Part shown: piece after piece, positions 60,969-64,000 of the stretch
Layout: every line of letters starts with the position of its first letter
Numbering within the stretch: the stretch's first letter is position 1
Source of the DNA: Nocardioides solisilvae
Lineage (GTDB): Bacteria; Actinomycetota; Actinomycetes; Propionibacteriales; Nocardioidaceae
DNA: 64,000 nucleotides
NCBI RefSeq assembly: GCF_003194625.1
Contig: NZ_QHKX01000001.1
Span: forward strand, 1,194,392-1,258,391
Direction of reading: 5' to 3'
The notes under the pieces: generated by a model
What the model saw: only the letters and a program-made list of their open reading frames with translations
What the model was told of the DNA's origin: nothing
Databases searched by the model: none
Made by a program: the position numbers and the translations under genes

Positions 60969-62710
60969 GCGACGCGCGCGCCTTCCCCGCCGTGGCCGCC
61001 GTGGTGGCGGCCGTGGCGGTCGCGGCCTGCCTGCTGGTCGACTCGCCCGCGGGGCGGATCGCCGTGCTGGCGGCGACCCTCGCGACGTCGACAGCGCTCG
61101 AGCTGGCCCGCAGCCGCAACGTGCTGTCGCCGGTGGTGGTCGTGGCGGGGCTCTTCGCGTGGTTCTACGTGGCGAAGCCGCTGCACGTGCTCGAGGTGGG
61201 AGTGATCAGCTCCGGCACGAGTGTCGACGCGATCCCGGTGCTCGGGGCGTGGCGCTCGGTCATGGCCGAGGCGCTGCTGGCGGTCACGGTCGCCTTCTGC
61301 TTGGTCAACCTCGCCTTCCAGATCGTCGTCGCCGGCCGCCGGCCCGCCCCCGCGCCGCGGCCGGCGACGACCCACGAGCTCGACCCGGCTCTCTTCCGGC
61401 TGGCCGCCGCGGCGGTGGTGGCGATCGACGTCGTGGCGTTCGGCCTGCTGGTGCGCGCGGCGGGCGGGCTCTCGGCGTACGTCGGGGGGCTGGCGCTGCG
61501 CAGCGACTCGCTGGCGGGGCTGTCGTTCCTCACCCTGGCGACGGTGCCGCTCAACCTGCTGCTCCTCGTCGGGCTGACCGCGCGCTTCCGCGGGGTCCGG
61601 GGGGCGCCGGGGTCGGGGCTGCTGCTGGCGCTGGGCGGGCTGGCGCTGGGCAGCGCGCTGCTGACCGGCGGGCGGGCCTCCCTGCTCACCGGCCTGCTGC
61701 TGCCGGTGCTCGTGGTCGTCCACTACGCGCGGCGGCGGATCGGGGCGGTGGTGGCGGCGTCGCTGGCGTTCGCGGGGATGGTCGCCTACGTCGCGCTGGG
61801 GGCGCTGCTGCGCGACTCGCAGTTCAGCCGGACGGCCGGGCTGGGGCCGTGGGACTTCGTCCGCGCGCGGCTCGGCGACCTGCACGAGAGCCTCGTCGGC
61901 GGGCTGGCGGTCGTGCCCTACGACTCGCTGGTGCGGGTGATGGGGGCGAGGGCGTTCGGCGACCTCACCTGGCAGCAGGGGGCGACCTACCGGTCGATCC
62001 TCACCTGGCCGGTGCCGCGGGCGCTGTGGGCGGAGAAGCCGGCCGGCGGCGGGAACGCGTGGTTCACCGAGACCTACGTGCCGCGGTTCTACGGCGACGA
62101 GCGGATCGAGTCGAGCCTGTCGTTCGTGGGGGAGAGCTACGCCAACTTCGGGTGGGCCGGGGTGGTGCTGGGCAGCCTGCTGATGGGCACGCTGGTCGGG
62201 CTGCTGCACGCCCGGCTGCGGCACGCGCGCCTGCCCGGCGTCGGGGGGAGCGGGGACGCGTTCTCCCTGCCGCTGTACGCCGCCGTGCTGGGCTTCCTGT
62301 CGCCGGCCTTCCGGGGCGACGCCTACCACAACGTGACTGGGGTGGTCTTCGCCGTCGCGGTCTGGTGGGGGATGCGGGCGGTGCTGACGAGGGTGCCCGC
62401 CCGGACGGCTCAGAGCGCCCTGGCCAGCTCCAGGACGGTGGCGGCGGAGTCGTCCCAGGAGAAGCGGCCGGCCAGCTCGCGCAGGCTGGCGGGGGAGCCG
62501 GGGGTGGTGGCGGCGCGCAGGAGGCTGGCGCTGATCTCGTCGACCGACGTGGGGTCGGCGAACACGGCCGAGCCCGCCGGTGCGAGCCACCGGTACGCCG
62601 GGATGTCGCTGAGCAGCAGCGTGCCCGTCATCGAGGCGGCGGCCTCGACGACGGGGATGCCGAAACCCTCCGCCAGACTCACGCTGGTGAAGACGGAGGC
62701 GTCGCGGTAG
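60965..62710 (+). CDS. O-antigen-ligase/Wzy-like polymerase with antisense-overlapping tail
   Basis: 581-residue frame from GTG 60965. The first 480 residues form a polytopic membrane protein with about 11 helices and a large loop containing SLSFVGESYANFGWAG, typical of oligosaccharide repeat-unit polymerases. The last 100 residues (from about 62410) read across the antisense strand of the next gene and are polar Ser/Ala/Arg-rich with no membrane segment. The real function should lie in the first part; the tail may be a read-through extension. Confidence 0.7.
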   Translation: MSDARAFPAVAAVVAAVAVAACLLVDSPAGRIAVLAATLATSTALELARSRNVLSPVVVVAGLFAWFYVAKPLHVLEVGVISSGTSVDAIPVLGAWRSVMAEALLAVTVAFCLVNLAFQIVVAGRRPAPAPRPATTHELDPALFRLAAAAVVAIDVVAFGLLVRAAGGLSAYVGGLALRSDSLAGLSFLTLATVPLNLLLLVGLTARFRGVRGAPGSGLLLALGGLALGSALLTGGRASLLTGLLLPVLVVVHYARRRIGAVVAASLAFAGMVAYVALGALLRDSQFSRTAGLGPWDFVRARLGDLHESLVGGLAVVPYDSLVRVMGARAFGDLTWQQGATYRSILTWPVPRALWAEKPAGGGNAWFTETYVPRFYGDERIESSLSFVGESYANFGWAGVVLGSLLMGTLVGLLHARLRHARLPGVGGSGDAFSLPLYAAVLGFLSPAFRGDAYHNVTGVVFAVAVWWGMRAVLTRVPARTAQSALASSRTVAAESSQEKRPASSRRLAGEPGVVAARRRLALISSTDVGSANTAEPAGASHRYAGMSLSSSVPVIEAAASTTGMPKPSARLTLVKTEASR

Positions 62711-63420
62711 AGGCAGGCGAGGTCCTCGTCGGAGACCCGGTCCAGCAGCCGCACCCCGCTGGCCCCGTCGGTCAGCTCGGCGAGGCCCGGGACCTGCCGG
62801 AACGACGCCGCGCTGCCGCCCGCGACCAGCAGCGGGTGCTCCGCGCGGAAGTCGGCCGGGAGCTGGCGGTAGGCGGTCACGAGGCGGACGAGGTTCTTCC
62901 TGGGCTCGAGGCTGCCGACGGTGAGGATGAACCTCTCGGGGACCTCGAAGGTGGGCTGGTGGCCGTCGGGCGGCACGAGGTCGGCCGACGGGGCGTTGGG
63001 TGCGACGACGATCGGCATGCCCCTCCTGGCGACGGCTGCGACCTGGTCGCGCACCGGCTCGCTCACCACCACCAACCCGGCCGCGTGCTGCAGGTGGTGG
63101 CGGAGCAGTCGCCGGTGCAGCTCGACGTAGGCGCGGCTGTACCACTCCGGGTGCTCGAGCGGGAAGAGGTCGTGGACGGTGACGACGTGCCGCTTAACCC
63201 CCACCGGCGCGCGGCTCGTCAGGGAGACCAGCACGTCGCCCCGAGCGCGGAGCGGAAGGCGGGTCATGAGGTCGAGCCAGGCGGCCCGGCCGGTCAAGCG
63301 CGGGTGTAATTCGGTGATGGTGGGGTCGGTCGTGAGTAGCCGGGCCGCAATCTCGGTGGCGTACCTCTGCTGTCCGGACACCGTCTGCGCCCGGAAGTAG
63401 CCGTTGACACTCACCCCCAC
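62410..63420 (-). CDS. Glycosyltransferase family 4 protein, convergent
   Basis: 336-residue GT-B glycosyltransferase. Motifs: FILTVGSLEPRKNLVRLVTAY and SVFTSVSLAEGFGIPVVEAAASMTG at the sugar-donor site. The N-terminal domain starts VNGYFRAQTVSGQQRYATEIA. It is on the opposite strand to the rest of the cluster and overlaps the polymerase frame by 301 bases. It probably acts in the same polymer; its own promoter would lie near 63421-63440. Confidence 0.9.
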   Translation of the reverse strand: MGVSVNGYFRAQTVSGQQRYATEIAARLLTTDPTITELHPRLTGRAAWLDLMTRLPLRARGDVLVSLTSRAPVGVKRHVVTVHDLFPLEHPEWYSRAYVELHRRLLRHHLQHAAGLVVVSEPVRDQVAAVARRGMPIVVAPNAPSADLVPPDGHQPTFEVPERFILTVGSLEPRKNLVRLVTAYRQLPADFRAEHPLLVAGGSAASFRQVPGLAELTDGASGVRLLDRVSDEDLACLYRDASVFTSVSLAEGFGIPVVEAAASMTGTLLLSDIPAYRWLAPAGSAVFADPTSVDEISASLLRAATTPGSPASLRELAGRFSWDDSAATVLELARAL

Positions 63421-63441
63421 GGCGTCAGGCTAGCCCTCCAG

Positions 63442-63482
63442 GGCGGTTGAGGAGCGAGCGCAGCGAGCGTCTCGAAACCACC
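63442..63482. repeat. GGTTGAGGAG...CTCGAAACC dispersed repeat
   Basis: 41-bp unit with ends GGCGG and CCACC and the core GGAGCGAGCGCAGCGAGCG, a variant of the GAGGCGCGCC units at 41101 and 44577. The type is familiar to me as a dispersed intergenic repeat of Nocardioides-like genomes. It lies between the glycosyltransferase start and the IS end. Confidence 0.88.
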
Positions 63483-63510
63483 GGGTCTGCCCCCAGTTGA
63501 GTTGACACCT

Positions 63511-64000
63511 TGACCTGCCCCACGTCTTGGTTTCCACTCGTCGTGATGAGTTCTCAGGCGGAAACGGTGTCTGCGGGTGAGGCTAGCTCGTACTCGATCG
63601 GTGTCTTGTAGCCCAGCGCGGAGTGGCGTCGTTGGCGGTTGTGGAAGATCTCGATGTACTCGAAGATCGCGTTCGCCAATTCGACCCGGGTCTTCCACTT
63701 GCGGCGGTTCAAGAGTTCGATCTGCATCGAGGACCAGAAGCATCTCCATGCTGGCGTTGTCGCCGGCTCCGTAGGAGCGGCCCATCGAGCCGACCAGGCC
63801 GTTGTTGGCCAGGAGCCGCTGGGTGCGGTTGGCGCGAAATTGGCCGCCTCTGTCGCTGTGACACACGGTGCCTACGGGGGCGCGTAGGGCGATGGCGTTG
63901 CGCATCGCCGCACATGCCAGAGACGACTTCATTCTGGTGTCGATCGAGTAGCCGACGATCTTGTTCGACCACACGTCCTTGATCGCACAGATGTAGAGCT
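63511..64000 (-). mobile_element. IS3-family insertion sequence, end of element
   Basis: One end lies near 63511, where TGACCTGCCCCACGTCTTGG marks the probable terminal repeat. The transposase reads outward from the window's right edge toward it. The other end is outside the window, so the full length, inverted repeat and target duplication cannot be seen. It is next to the exopolysaccharide cluster, a common site for insertion. Confidence 0.8.
63554..64000 (-). pseudogene. IS3-type transposase OrfB, frameshifted and cut by the window
   Basis: The visible end of an IS3 OrfB integrase. Upstream frame: VWSNKIVGYSIDTRM, CHSDRGGQF (second catalytic Asp) and GDNASME (catalytic Glu). Just after SME, near 63745, the homologous sequence continues in another frame: FWSSMQIELLNRRKWK, NAIFEYIEIFHNRQRRHSAL, ending at TGA 63554-63556. 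One extra base explains the shift: ATGC where AGC is expected. It is either inactive, programmed, or a sequencing error. Its start lies beyond 64000. Confidence 0.85.

Noticed and set aside
58289..63145. 1618-codon minus-strand open frame under the exopolysaccharide genes
   Set aside because: Shadow of the sense-strand membrane proteins and enzymes; composition is not protein-like.

Overview
The window is a gap-poor, very GC-rich bacterial chromosome segment. A mycothiol acetyltransferase (MshD), an orphan GlnR regulator, a CsoR copper sensor, GTTCACC-type PHO boxes, abundant GTG starts with 4-nt stop/start overlaps and type VII (WXG100-like) substrates all point to an actinomycete. The 40-bp GGTTGAGGAG...CTCGAAACC repeats make Nocardioidaceae my best guess; this is inference and no database was searched.

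Layout. 1-1.6 kb: 3' part of a SulP anion transporter, then a cold-shock gene with terminator. 2.0-6.1 kb: copper module csoR-copZ-metal-binding membrane protein-copA behind a CsoR-type operator, closed by a composite palindrome. 6.1-9.5 kb: two-gene ABC exporter and a Nudix/phosphatase fusion. 9.6-20.2 kb: phosphate block with PHO box-pstSCAB, an AbiEi-like gene, a phosphatidylcholine-synthase-like enzyme, pit with its DUF47 partner, and ppk with a second PHO box. 20.2-27.5 kb: housekeeping genes (dtd, BKACE enzyme, DsrE-like, nitrobindin, Fur family, ygfZ, mshD, glnR, moaD-like) plus a decayed AbiEi-like paralogue. 27.6-35.1 kb: a large secreted carboxypeptidase-regulatory-like protein, then sulfur genes: thioredoxin-like protein, a cysteine-rich leader peptide, DUF4395, sulfurtransferase sseA, DUF1416, metY and metX.

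35.1-45.2 kb is the most unusual part. Three gene modules each pair a small helical protein with a larger WXG-like protein by a 4-nt overlap. The larger members are a glycine-zipper protein followed by a multi-pass membrane protein, a protein that resembles the third module without its enzyme domain, and an alpha/beta hydrolase followed by two paralogous lipoproteins. This looks like a set of orphan type VII effectors with possible immunity or partner proteins. No ESX machinery gene is present. A lipoprotein-type sulfatase and repeat arrays lie between them.

45.2-64 kb: secreted beta-repeat protein, Dps, secreted fibronectin-III protein, a SARP-like regulator, a 2261-residue heme peroxidase/RTX/Ig-like exoprotein with five exact 351-bp repeats, a lipoprotein, and an exopolysaccharide cluster (two glycosyltransferases, flippase, pyruvyl-transferase-like protein, polymerase). 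The window ends in a frameshifted IS3-type transposase.

A 64-bp palindromic element occurs five times between 2.0 and 21.7 kb. Two copies donate the TAG stop codon of the gene before them. I saw no tRNA, rRNA or CRISPR array.
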